From: an uncultured Clostridia bacterium
GTDB lineage: Bacteria > Bacillota > Clostridia > TANB77 > CAG-508
Assembly: GCA_949443285.1 (NCBI GenBank)
Contig: CASSLW010000001.1
Coordinates: 1 to 43,408 of the forward strand
Length of the DNA: 43,408 nt
Reading direction: 5' to 3'
The translations under genes were made by a program, and so were the position numbers. The notes beneath the pieces were generated by a model. It saw only the letters and a program-made list of their open reading frames with translations. It was not told where the DNA came from and made no database searches. Of the stretch, positions 8,335 to 16,607 are shown piece after piece. How positions within the stretch are numbered: the stretch's first letter is position 1; each line of letters starts with the position of its first letter.

Positions 8335-9288
8335 ATGGAAGAGAAGAAAAACGAGATTATTTTATTTGAAAATCAGGGGGTGAAATTAGAAGTAAATCTG
8401 AAAGATGAGACAGTATGGCTTACACAAAAGCAAATGTCTAAGTTATTTGATAAAGACAGAAGAACAATAACAAGACATATTCAAAACATATATAAGTGTG
8501 GAGAATTAGACGAAAATTCAGTATGCTCATTTTTTGAGCATACTGCTGAAGACGGAAAAATATACAAAGTTCAATATTATAATTTAGATATGATTATCTC
8601 TATTGGATATAGAGTAAACAGTAAACAAGGTGTTGCGTTTAGACAATGGGCAAATAAAATATTAAAAGACTATATGTTAAAAGGATATGCTGTAAACCAA
8701 AAAAGATTAGAATACTTAGAAAAAACAATAAAACTAATAGACATAGCAAATAGAATAGACGAAAGACTAGAAAACAACGATGCAAAAGAAATACTAAAAG
8801 TAATAGGAGAATACTCAAAAGCATTAGACCTATTAGACGACTATGACCACAGAACATTAAAAAAGATAAAAGGCAAAACAGACGAAAGAAAAATAGAATA
8901 TAGTGAATGTATAGACATAATAAACAAACTTAGATTTAACGAAGAAAGCACGTTATTTGCAGTAGAAAGAGACAAAGGATTAGAATCAATAATCGGAAAC
9001 ATATATCAAAGTTTTGCAGGACAAGACATATACAAAAGCATTGAAGAAAAAGCAGCAAACTTTTTATACTTAATAGTAAAAAACCATGTATTTGCAGACG
9101 GAAATAAAAGAATAGCAGCAACATTGTTTATATATTTCTTAAACTTTTATGGAATTCTATATAAAGAAGACAAACAAACCATTGACAACAATACATTAAC
9201 AGCTTTAACTCTATTAATTGCAGAATCAAACCCAAAAGAGAAGGAAATAATAGTAGACTTAGTAATGAACTTTTTAAATAATGAATAA
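8335..9288 (+). CDS. RhuM-family protein with a C-terminal Fic/Doc domain
   Basis: A 317-residue fusion. Residues about 1-120 match the RhuM (virulence-protein/KilA-N-like) family, with TVWLTQKQMSKLFDKDRRT and later YNLDMIISIGYRVNSKQG followed by FRQWA. The C-terminal half is a Fic/death-on-curing domain with the complete active-site motif HVFADGNKR at residues 251-259, so AMPylation or phosphotransfer activity is plausible. Such proteins occur in mobile or defence-associated settings, and the gene stands alone with its own promoter and terminator beside a type III toxin system. The target is unknown and no separate antitoxin gene is visible. Confidence 0.87.
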   Translation: MEEKKNEIILFENQGVKLEVNLKDETVWLTQKQMSKLFDKDRRTITRHIQNIYKCGELDENSVCSFFEHTAEDGKIYKVQYYNLDMIISIGYRVNSKQGVAFRQWANKILKDYMLKGYAVNQKRLEYLEKTIKLIDIANRIDERLENNDAKEILKVIGEYSKALDLLDDYDHRTLKKIKGKTDERKIEYSECIDIINKLRFNEESTLFAVERDKGLESIIGNIYQSFAGQDIYKSIEEKAANFLYLIVKNHVFADGNKRIAATLFIYFLNFYGILYKEDKQTIDNNTLTALTLLIAESNPKEKEIIVDLVMNFLNNE

Positions 9289-9293
9289 AAAGT

Positions 9294-9334
9294 AAATAAG
9301 CTATTGTATATAAAATTATGTAATAGCTTATTTT
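9294..9334 (+). terminator. Intrinsic terminator after the Fic gene
   Basis: AAATAAGCTATT (9294-9305) pairs with AATAGCTTATTT (9322-9333) and is followed by T residues. Confidence 0.83.
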
Positions 9335-9416
9335 ATAACATATAATTAGTGACTTTAAATACAAAATGTGATATGATGTACACATAGAAAAAGAATGAAA
9401 TAAAAGGAGACAAGAA

Positions 9417-10136
9417 ATGTCAAATCAATTTTCAAGAACAGAGTTACTAATTGGAAAAGAAGGAATAATCAAATTACAAAAAGCAAAAGTAGCCATATTT
9501 GGAATAGGCGGAGTTGGTTCATTCGTAACTGAAGGGCTAGCAAGAGCAGGAGTAGAAAAGTTAATACTTATAGACAATGACCAAATAAGTATAACAAATA
9601 TAAACAGGCAAATAATTGCAACAACAAAAACAATAGGAAAAAACAAAGTTGATGTGATGAAAGAAAGAATATTAGAAATCAACCCAAATGCACAAGTAGA
9701 AACATATCAAGAGTTTTATATGCCAAATTCAAAAACTGAAATAATAACAAAAGATCTGACATATGTAGTAGACTGTGTAGATACAGTAACTGCAAAAATA
9801 GAAATCATTATGCAATGCAAGAAACTAGAAATACCAGTAATATCATCAATGGGAACAGGAAATAAGCTTGACCCATTAAGATTTGAAATTGCAGATATTT
9901 ATAAGACAAGCGTATGTCCATTAGCAAAAGTTATGAGAAAAGAATTGAAAAAAAGAAATATAGAAAGCTTAAAAGTTTTATATTCGAAAGAAGAACCGAT
10001 AAAACTACAAAAAAATGACAGCAAGGAAGAAATAAGTAAAACTCCTGTACCAGGAAGTATATCATTTGTACCACCTGTTGCAGGGCTAATAATAGCAGGG
10101 GAAATAGTAAAAGATATTATAAAAAAAGATGAATAG
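9417..10136 (+). CDS. tcdA: tRNA threonylcarbamoyladenosine dehydratase (ThiF/E1 family)
   Basis: A 239-residue ATP-dependent enzyme that dehydrates t6A37 of ANN-decoding tRNAs to the cyclic form ct6A. Features are the nucleotide-binding loop GIGGVGSFVTEGLARAG (residues about 30-46), the DNDQISITNINRQI motif with the conserved Arg of the E1 fold (encoded AGG, showing normal AGG reading), and VDCVDTVTAK. TcdA lacks the zinc cysteines of ThiF, consistent with this sequence. The start at ATG 9417 has AAAAGGAGA upstream. It forms a pair with the TSCPD gene that follows after 12 bases. Confidence 0.92.
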   Translation: MSNQFSRTELLIGKEGIIKLQKAKVAIFGIGGVGSFVTEGLARAGVEKLILIDNDQISITNINRQIIATTKTIGKNKVDVMKERILEINPNAQVETYQEFYMPNSKTEIITKDLTYVVDCVDTVTAKIEIIMQCKKLEIPVISSMGTGNKLDPLRFEIADIYKTSVCPLAKVMRKELKKRNIESLKVLYSKEEPIKLQKNDSKEEISKTPVPGSISFVPPVAGLIIAGEIVKDIIKKDE

Positions 10137-10148
10137 GAGTGAGAAAAA

Positions 10149-10397
10149 ATGGAATATAGATATAAACCAGAAGGTGTTTGTTCAGTTGAAATGATATTTG
10201 ATATTGAAAACGATATTGTAAAAAAACTAAAAATTGTAGGTGGCTGTCCAGGTAATACAGTTGGAGTTTCAAAATTAATAGAAAACAAAACTATAGAAGA
10301 AATAATTAGTTTATTGAAAGATATTCAATGTGGTCGTAAAGGGACTTCTTGCCCTGACCAAGTGGCAAAGGCTTTGGAGAAATATAAGCAAAAATAA
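10149..10397 (+). CDS. TSCPD-domain protein (TIGR03905 type)
   Basis: An 82-residue protein with the whole TSCPD motif near its end: CGRKGTSCPDQVAKAL. TSCPD domains also form the C-terminus of some ribonucleotide reductases, and the stand-alone form is common in Clostridia. Its three cysteines suggest metal or cofactor binding. The function is unknown. It is probably cotranscribed with tcdA. The ribosome site is AGGAGTGAG. Confidence 0.88.
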   Translation: MEYRYKPEGVCSVEMIFDIENDIVKKLKIVGGCPGNTVGVSKLIENKTIEEIISLLKDIQCGRKGTSCPDQVAKALEKYKQK

Positions 10398-10402
10398 TTT
10401 TT

Positions 10403-10452
10403 AAAATACATTAGATGTAAGAAAAAATCTTAACATTACTAATGTATTTTTA
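10403..10452 (+). terminator. Intrinsic terminator after the TSCPD gene
   Basis: AAAATACATTAG pairs with CTAATGTATTTTT, with an inner helix TAAGA/TCTTA, and is followed by T runs. Confidence 0.82.
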
Positions 10453-10478
10453 TTTTTTTAAAAGATTACAAAAAAGCA

Positions 10479-10534
10479 TTGACAGTTGAGTGTATATTCA
10501 CATATAATACAAGTAAAGTTGAATAAACACTCAA
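10479..10534 (+). promoter_or_regulatory. Metal-responsive promoter with two ArsR-type operators
   Basis: TTGACA at 10479-10484 and TATAAT at 10503-10508 with an 18-base spacer. Two similar palindromes of the form TTGARTnnnnAYTCAM flank the -10 box: TTGAGTGTATATTCAC at 10486-10501 and TTGAATAAACACTCAA at 10519-10534. This fits autoregulation by the CadC-like repressor encoded next, which would cover the promoter until metal binds. Confidence 0.83.
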
Positions 10535-10559
10535 TCATAATAAGAAAGGAGATAATCAA

Positions 10560-10922
10560 ATGTCTAGAAATGAATTTATATGTGATTGTAATGTAATCCA
10601 CCAAGATGTGGTTGATAAAACAACAAAGAACATGCTGGAAGAAGATATATTTAATAAATTAGCAGAATTTTTTAAAATTGTTGGAGACACTACTAGAGTA
10701 AAAATATTATTTGCTTTAGATAAAAATGAGATGTGCGTGTGTGATATTGCAAATGTATTAGGAATGAGCAAATCGTCAATTTCACACCAATTAGGAACAT
10801 TGAGAAGAAGCGGAATTGTCAAATGTAGAAAATCAGGCAAAGAAGTTTTCTACATGTTAGATGATGACCATGTAAAAAAAGTGTTTGAAATAGGTGTAGA
10901 ACATATAGAACATAAAAAATAG
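10560..10922 (+). CDS. cadC: ArsR/SmtB-family metal-sensing repressor, CadC type
   Basis: A 120-residue winged-helix repressor. It has the N-terminal cysteine pair CDC seen in CadC, the metal-box segment EMCVCDIANVLG (residues about 58-69) and the recognition helix SKSSISHQLGTLRRSGIV. CadC-type proteins release DNA on binding Cd, Pb or Zn. It lies 13 bases upstream of the P-type ATPase and behind a promoter with two matching operators. The AAAGGAG ribosome site is at 10544-10550. Cd/Zn/Pb specificity is inferred from the cysteine pattern and the neighbour. Confidence 0.92.
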   Translation: MSRNEFICDCNVIHQDVVDKTTKNMLEEDIFNKLAEFFKIVGDTTRVKILFALDKNEMCVCDIANVLGMSKSSISHQLGTLRRSGIVKCRKSGKEVFYMLDDDHVKKVFEIGVEHIEHKK

Positions 10923-10935
10923 GAGAAGAAATAAT

Positions 10936-13014
10936 ATGAAAAGTAAATTTAAGATTAACGGATTAGACTGTGCAAATTGCGCTAGTGAATTGGAAAGAGC
11001 AATACAAAAGTTAGAAGGCATAAAAAGTGCAAATATAAACTTTATGGCACAAAAAATGGAACTTGAATATAACGAAGAAATAAAAGAAGAAATTATAGCA
11101 AAAGTGAAAAAAGTTATAAAAAAAGAAGAACCAGACGTGACAATAGAAGAAGTTCATGAGACTGTACCAATGAAAAAAAGAGGAATTAAAATCATATTAG
11201 CTGGTATACTATTTTTCATTGCATTAGCAATAAATTTCAATAACAAATTAATAAATAACACAATATATATAATATCTTATGCTATCGTTGGACTAGAAAT
11301 TGTAAAAAAAGCAATAAGGAATATTACAAAAGGAAAAGTCTTTGACGAGAACTTTTTAATGGCAGTTGCAACATTAGGAGCATTTGGAATTGGGGAATTT
11401 CCAGAAGCAGTAGCAGTTATGTTATTCTATCAAGTGGGAGAATTATTCCAAAGCTATGCAGTAGATAAATCAAGAAAATCAATTTCAAATTTAATGGATA
11501 TTAGACCTGATTTTGCAAATGTAGAAAGAGAAGGAAAAATTCAAAAAGTAAATCCGGAAGATGTAAAAATCGGAGAAAAAATTATAGTAAAACCAGGCGA
11601 AAAAGTACCATTAGACGGATATGTAATAGAAGGAAAATCAAGTTTAGATACAAAAGCTTTAACAGGAGAAAGTTTACCACGAGAAGTAATAGAAGGAGAA
11701 GAAATACTAAGTGGCTCAATAAACTTAAATGGTTTAATAAAAATTGAAGTAATGAAAGAATATGGAGAATCAACAGTAAGTAAAATATTAGACCTAGTAG
11801 AAAATGCAAGCAGTAAGAAATCAAAATCAGAAAACTTTATTACTAAATTTGCAAGATATTATACCCAAATTGTTGTAATAATTGCACTAATTCTTGCAGT
11901 AATTCCACCATTTATCGTAAAAGATGCAACATTTTCAGAATGGATATACAGAGCATTATCATTCTTAGTAGTATCTTGTCCTTGTGCCTTAGTAATTTCA
12001 ATACCACTAGGCTTCTTTGGAGGAATTGGTGGAGCTTCTAAAATGGGAATTTTAATAAAAGGTAGTAACTATTTAGAGCAGTTAGCGAATACCGAAACAA
12101 TTGTATTTGATAAAACCGGAACATTAACTGAAGGTGTTTTTGAAGTACAAAAAGTTAAGGCAATAGATATGACAGAAGAACAATTGTTAAAAATTACAGC
12201 ATATAGCGAAAACTATTCAAACCATCCAATATCTTTATCGGTAAAAAAAGCATATGGCAAAGAAATTGATGAAAAACAAATTGTAAAAACACAAGAACTA
12301 TCAGGACTTGGAATTGTTGCAAGAATTGGAGAACAAGATGTATTGGTAGGAAATGAAAAATTGATGAGCGAAAAGCAAATTGAATTTACAAAATGTGATG
12401 AGATAGGTACAGTTTTATATGTAGCAATAGAAGGAAAATATGCAGGTTACATATTAATAGCAGATAAAATAAAAAATGATTCAGTAAAATCAATTAAAAA
12501 CCTAAAGAAAAATGGCATTAAGCAAACAGTAATGTTAACAGGAGATAGAAAAGCAGTAGGAGAAAGTGTAGCTAAAGAGCTGGGATTAGATAAAGTTTAT
12601 ACAGAATTGTTGCCAGACGGAAAAGTAGAGAAAGTTGAAAGGCTATTAAAAGAGAAGAACGAAAAAGGTAAACTTGCATTTGTTGGTGACGGAATAAATG
12701 ATGCACCAGTTTTGGCGTTAGCAGATATTGGTATTGCAATGGGTGGACTTGGAGCTGATAGTGCAATTGAAGCGGCAGATGTTGTGCTTATGACAGATGA
12801 ACCGTCAAAAATTGTAAATGCTATTCATTTATCAAAGCGAACTATGAGAATTGTTAGAGAAAATATAGTTTTTGCTATTTCTGTAAAGTTGCTTGTTTTA
12901 GTATTAAGTGCGTTTGGATTATCAACTATGTGGGAAGCAGTTTTTGCTGATGTAGGTGTTTCTGTAATCGCTATAATAAATGCTTTAAGGGCGTTAAGAA
13001 TAAGGGGGAGATGA
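10936..13014 (+). CDS. cadA: Cd/Zn/Pb-exporting P1B-type ATPase
   Basis: A 692-residue heavy-metal efflux pump. An N-terminal HMA domain has GLDCANCASELE (Cys12, Cys15). Membrane helices follow, with the actuator motif LTGES, the ion-binding Cys348-Pro-Cys350 (SCPCALVIS), the phosphorylation site DKTGTLTEG (Asp392), the nucleotide-domain His-Pro of SNHPISL and the hinge GDGINDAPVLALADIGIAMG. All catalytic residues are present. CPC with a CadC-type repressor upstream indicates divalent Zn/Cd/Pb rather than copper. The start is ATG 10936 behind AGGAGAAG. Confidence 0.95.
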   Translation: MKSKFKINGLDCANCASELERAIQKLEGIKSANINFMAQKMELEYNEEIKEEIIAKVKKVIKKEEPDVTIEEVHETVPMKKRGIKIILAGILFFIALAINFNNKLINNTIYIISYAIVGLEIVKKAIRNITKGKVFDENFLMAVATLGAFGIGEFPEAVAVMLFYQVGELFQSYAVDKSRKSISNLMDIRPDFANVEREGKIQKVNPEDVKIGEKIIVKPGEKVPLDGYVIEGKSSLDTKALTGESLPREVIEGEEILSGSINLNGLIKIEVMKEYGESTVSKILDLVENASSKKSKSENFITKFARYYTQIVVIIALILAVIPPFIVKDATFSEWIYRALSFLVVSCPCALVISIPLGFFGGIGGASKMGILIKGSNYLEQLANTETIVFDKTGTLTEGVFEVQKVKAIDMTEEQLLKITAYSENYSNHPISLSVKKAYGKEIDEKQIVKTQELSGLGIVARIGEQDVLVGNEKLMSEKQIEFTKCDEIGTVLYVAIEGKYAGYILIADKIKNDSVKSIKNLKKNGIKQTVMLTGDRKAVGESVAKELGLDKVYTELLPDGKVEKVERLLKEKNEKGKLAFVGDGINDAPVLALADIGIAMGGLGADSAIEAADVVLMTDEPSKIVNAIHLSKRTMRIVRENIVFAISVKLLVLVLSAFGLSTMWEAVFADVGVSVIAIINALRALRIRGR

Positions 13015-13018
13015 TATT

Positions 13019-13492
13019 TTGAAAAATATAAATATAACAAGAAAAATAACACAAGGAATGTATGTATTAACAACAAAAAATGGAGGATGTATAGTAGATG
13101 CTGTATCTCAAATAAGTTTTGGAAAAAATCCATTAATATCAGTTGCAGTAATGAAAAATAACTATACAAATCAATTACTTAAAACTAACGACAGATTTGC
13201 AATATCTATATTGAGTAAAGAAGTAAATCCAGAAATAATAAAAACTTTTGGTTTTAATTCATCAAGAAATATAAATAAATTTGAAAGAGTAGAAACAACA
13301 AAAATAGAAGAAATAGAAATCATAAATAATTCATTAGGATATATGATATGTGAAATTGTAGACAGCATAGATAATGACACACATACATTATTTATAGGAA
13401 AAATAATAGAAGCAGATGTTTTTGAAGATAAAGAGGCTATGAGTTATCAATATTATCAAGAACATAGAGAAAAAATATTAAAGGCACAATAA
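13019..13492 (+). CDS. Flavin reductase-like FMN-binding protein
   Basis: A 157-residue split-barrel flavoprotein of the flavin-reductase/HpaC family. The early ITQGMYVLTTKNGG and the central KTFGFNSSRNINKFERVE are typical. Such small stand-alone members in anaerobes reduce FMN or transfer electrons to rubredoxins, but the partner is not visible. It starts with TTG 13019, 4 bases after the cadA stop, with AGGGGGAG at 13002-13009 inside the end of cadA, so it is in the same transcript. A role in metal or oxidative stress is inferred from position only. Confidence 0.8.
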   Translation: MKNINITRKITQGMYVLTTKNGGCIVDAVSQISFGKNPLISVAVMKNNYTNQLLKTNDRFAISILSKEVNPEIIKTFGFNSSRNINKFERVETTKIEEIEIINNSLGYMICEIVDSIDNDTHTLFIGKIIEADVFEDKEAMSYQYYQEHREKILKAQ

Positions 13493-13534
13493 AAAACAGC
13501 CAAGTTAAAAGAAGTTAGAAGGGAAGAAATAAAT

Positions 13535-14011
13535 ATGGATAAATATATGAAAGTAGCAAAAGAACTATCAGAGGATAATTTGAAAACAAATGCAGGAGGG
13601 CCTTTTGGAGCTTGTGTTGTTAAAGATGGAGAAATAATAGGAAAAGGTTCAAATCATGTTTTAAGTGATAATGACCCAACGGCTCATGCAGAAATAATGG
13701 CAATAAGAAATGCTTGTAAAAATATTAACTCATATGACTTAAGTAATTGTGAATTATATACTTCTTGTTTTCCTTGCCCAATGTGTTTATCTGCAATAAT
13801 TTGGGCTAATATAAAAAAAGTGTATTATGGAAATACTAAGGAAGATGCTGCAAGTATTGGGTTTAGAGATGATTATATATATGATTATATAAGAAAATTA
13901 ACAGATAATATAGGTGATAATGAAACATTAAATTTGGAATGTATTGATAGAGATGAAACAATAAAAATATTTAATAAGTTTTTAGAAAAAGATGATAAGA
14001 TAATGTATTAG
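13535..14011 (+). CDS. guaD: Guanine deaminase-like nucleoside deaminase
   Basis: A 158-residue zinc hydrolase of the cytidine deaminase superfamily, nearly the length of the B. subtilis guanine deaminase (156). Zinc ligands and the catalytic Glu are in TAHAEIMAI and CFPCPMCLSAI. The GGPFGACVVKDG start and the ending with IGFRDDYIYDYI match GuaD rather than the tRNA deaminase TadA. It converts guanine to xanthine and ammonia in purine salvage. The AGAAGGGA ribosome site lies before ATG 13535. TadA is the main alternative, but TadA usually differs at the C-terminus. Confidence 0.85.
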   Translation: MDKYMKVAKELSEDNLKTNAGGPFGACVVKDGEIIGKGSNHVLSDNDPTAHAEIMAIRNACKNINSYDLSNCELYTSCFPCPMCLSAIIWANIKKVYYGNTKEDAASIGFRDDYIYDYIRKLTDNIGDNETLNLECIDRDETIKIFNKFLEKDDKIMY

Positions 14012-14094
14012 ATGATTTTTACAAAAACACTACACAAATTTAGAATAATATGATACAATATTTTGGAAAGGAAAATTTAAAAGGAGGAATTCAC

Positions 14095-14814
14095 ATGTCA
14101 GGACATAGCAAATGGCATAATATACAAGCAAAGAAAGGAAAAGCAGATGCAGCAAGAGGAAAAATATTTACAAAATTAGGAAGAGAATTGCTAATAGCAG
14201 TAAAAGAAGGAGGACCAGACCCAGCAGGAAACTCAAAACTAAAAAACGTAATAGCAAAATGTAAAGCAGCAAACATGCCAAACGACACAATAAACAACGC
14301 AATAAAAAAAGCATCAAGCAGTAACGAAAACTACGAAGAAATAACATATGAAGGATACGGTCCAAGCGGAGTTGCTGTAATAGTAGAAGCATCAACAGAC
14401 AACAAAAACAGAACAGCAGCAGACGTAAGACACGTATTTGACAAAGCAGGAGGAAACTTAGGAACTAGTGGATGTGTATCATACATGTTTAACAAAAAAG
14501 GAATAATAGTAATAGAAAAAGAAACAACAAAAATGGATGAAGAAGAGCTAATGATGTTAGCACTAGACGCAGGAGCAGAAGATTTTGAAGCATCAGAAGA
14601 AATCTACGAAATAACAACAGACCCAAGCGACTTTTCAGAGGTTCGTGAAAAATTAGAAGAAGCAGGATTAGAATTCTTAGAAGCAGAAGTACAAATGGTA
14701 CCAACAACAACAGTAAGTCTAGACGAAAAAGGTGTAGAAAAAATGGAAAGACTAATAGAAAGATTAGAAGATTTAGACGATGTTGCAAATATTTATCACA
14801 ACTGGGAAGAATAG
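14095..14814 (+). CDS. yebC: YebC/PmpR (TACO1) family protein
   Basis: A 239-residue protein starting with the invariant [17 protein letters not shown] 14095 follows AAAGGAGG at 14080-14087; an in-frame ATG at 14050 would add an unconserved 15-residue leader and is rejected. YebC proteins were first described as regulators and are now known to relieve ribosome stalling (for example at proline runs) in bacteria and mitochondria. Three-domain length is complete, with acidic clusters near the middle. The two CGG trinucleotides in it are out of frame (TAC GGT, AGC GGA). Confidence 0.95.
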   Translation: MSGHSKWHNIQAKKGKADAARGKIFTKLGRELLIAVKEGGPDPAGNSKLKNVIAKCKAANMPNDTINNAIKKASSSNENYEEITYEGYGPSGVAVIVEASTDNKNRTAADVRHVFDKAGGNLGTSGCVSYMFNKKGIIVIEKETTKMDEEELMMLALDAGAEDFEASEEIYEITTDPSDFSEVREKLEEAGLEFLEAEVQMVPTTTVSLDEKGVEKMERLIERLEDLDDVANIYHNWEE

Positions 14815-14834
14815 AATATAGGGGAATGAAAGAT

Positions 14835-16526
14835 ATGGAACAAAGGAAAAATACAAAATTATTAAAAATTTTAATTATAACAATATCAATAATGATATTA
14901 GTATTAATAGGTGTAATTGCATATTTATATTTTCAAACAGATATGTTTAAAAGTAATAAAACACTATTCTTTAAATATGTAGCACAATCAGGAAATGCGG
15001 AAACTGGGTTTATAGACAAGCAAACAAGCCAATATTTTGAAAAGAAAGAAAATACACCATACACAAATAGTGCTATATTTAAAGCTGATATCAAAATGAA
15101 GGGCGAAGAAGAGCAATTTAAAGCAGTAAATGACTTTAATATTAGTTTTAAAGGAAAAACTAATAATTTAGCAAAGGAAACAGAGCAAGAAATATCATTA
15201 AATTATTCAAGTGATGTGAACTTTCCAATTACATATAGAAAAATAGAAGATAAATTAGGAATTCAAACTAAATATATAGGAAAGAACTTTGTAGCAATAG
15301 ACACTGCTGATACCGATACAATGTCAAATACTATTATAGAATTCATAAATCAAATAAAAGATGTTTTTGATAAAGCTGATGAAACAAAACAAATAGAAAT
15401 AACAGAACAAGAAAAAGAACAAATAATAAATAGATATACAGAAGTTTTAATGCAAAGTATAGGTGATGAAAAATTCTCTAAAGTCGAAGAAACAAGTAGT
15501 ACAGGCTATAAGCTAACATTAACATTAGAAGATATGAAAAATATAACGATAAAATTATTAGAAACTTTAAAAGATGATGAGTTGGCTTTAGATAAAATAA
15601 ATCAATATGCGGAATCTTTGGGAGCACAAGATAAAGTAGAAAAAAGTGAAATAGAAGAAGTAATTGAAAGTTTCAATGAAACAGAAATAGAAGAAAATCA
15701 ACAATTTGAAATTACTGTATACAGTAAAAAAGGAAAGTTATCAAAACTAAAAATATCAACAGAAGAAATAGTTGTTACAATGGATAAAATAAAAGGAAAT
15801 AACCAAAATAGTACAAGTATTTCCTTCGAAATTAAAAATGACGACAATGTGTTTAAATTTTTAATAGCTGGAGCTTTCAATGGATTAGAAACTATGGAAA
15901 GTGTACAAGAAACTTATCAAGTAACAATACAAGTAAACGAAGAAGAAAGCATAACATATATGATAAATAATAATGTGAGTTTTGCGGAAAGTGTTGATAT
16001 AGAAAACTTTACAGAAGATAACAGTATTATTTTGAATGATGTGGGAGAAGAACAACTTACGAATTTCTTAGAAGCAGTAGAACAAAGAATAACAGAAGTA
16101 AATAAACAACAAATGGAAGAATTAGGACTAGAAGAAAGTCAAAATCCATTGTTTAATTTATTTCCAGTGAATTTATTATCAAATTTACTATTAAATTCAT
16201 CTATAAGTGAGCAAGCAAATGATATCATAAATAATCAATTAGATGAAACTAACGTAACTCAAACAAATGCAGAATACGAAATGTATGCAAATACAAACTC
16301 ACCAGGAGTAACAACAAAAGGCTTAATGACAATAATAAGCGAAAACAACGAAAAAGATGGATACAAAATAAAAGAAATAAACTTCAACGGAGAAGAATAT
16401 GAAGCAACAAGAGAAAACATATCATTTATCAAACAAGAAATATCAACAGAGAAAAACTACAAAATAGAATTCGAAAAAGAAGAAAATACAGGAGCAATAT
16501 ACAGAGCTGTAATAAACGAAAAATAG
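14835..16526 (+). CDS. Large membrane-anchored extracytoplasmic protein of unknown function
   Basis: I do not recognise this family. The 563-residue product has a short basic start, one membrane helix (residues about 9-32), then a long acidic, Glu/Asn/Thr-rich region predicted to lie outside the membrane. It contains alternating hydrophobic strand-like stretches, suggesting beta-rich repeats. ATG 14835 sits about 10 bases after GGGG; ATG 14826 is only 1-2 bases from it and less likely. It follows yebC by 20 bases and precedes the spoIIIA operon after a terminator, so a sporulation or envelope role is possible but unsupported. Base use is like its neighbours. Confidence 0.65.
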   Translation: MEQRKNTKLLKILIITISIMILVLIGVIAYLYFQTDMFKSNKTLFFKYVAQSGNAETGFIDKQTSQYFEKKENTPYTNSAIFKADIKMKGEEEQFKAVNDFNISFKGKTNNLAKETEQEISLNYSSDVNFPITYRKIEDKLGIQTKYIGKNFVAIDTADTDTMSNTIIEFINQIKDVFDKADETKQIEITEQEKEQIINRYTEVLMQSIGDEKFSKVEETSSTGYKLTLTLEDMKNITIKLLETLKDDELALDKINQYAESLGAQDKVEKSEIEEVIESFNETEIEENQQFEITVYSKKGKLSKLKISTEEIVVTMDKIKGNNQNSTSISFEIKNDDNVFKFLIAGAFNGLETMESVQETYQVTIQVNEEESITYMINNNVSFAESVDIENFTEDNSIILNDVGEEQLTNFLEAVEQRITEVNKQQMEELGLEESQNPLFNLFPVNLLSNLLLNSSISEQANDIINNQLDETNVTQTNAEYEMYANTNSPGVTTKGLMTIISENNEKDGYKIKEINFNGEEYEATRENISFIKQEISTEKNYKIEFEKEENTGAIYRAVINEK

Positions 16527-16537
16527 TTCTAAAACAC

Positions 16538-16575
16538 AAAAAAGGGCATATATATATTATATATGTTCTTTTTTT
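16538..16575 (+). terminator. Intrinsic terminator before the spoIIIA operon
   Basis: A-rich GGGCATATATA pairs with TATATATGTTC (two wobble pairs), followed by a seven-T run. Confidence 0.85.
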
Positions 16576-16607
16576 ATGCAAATAAAAATTAAAAAGGTGG
16601 GATAAAT

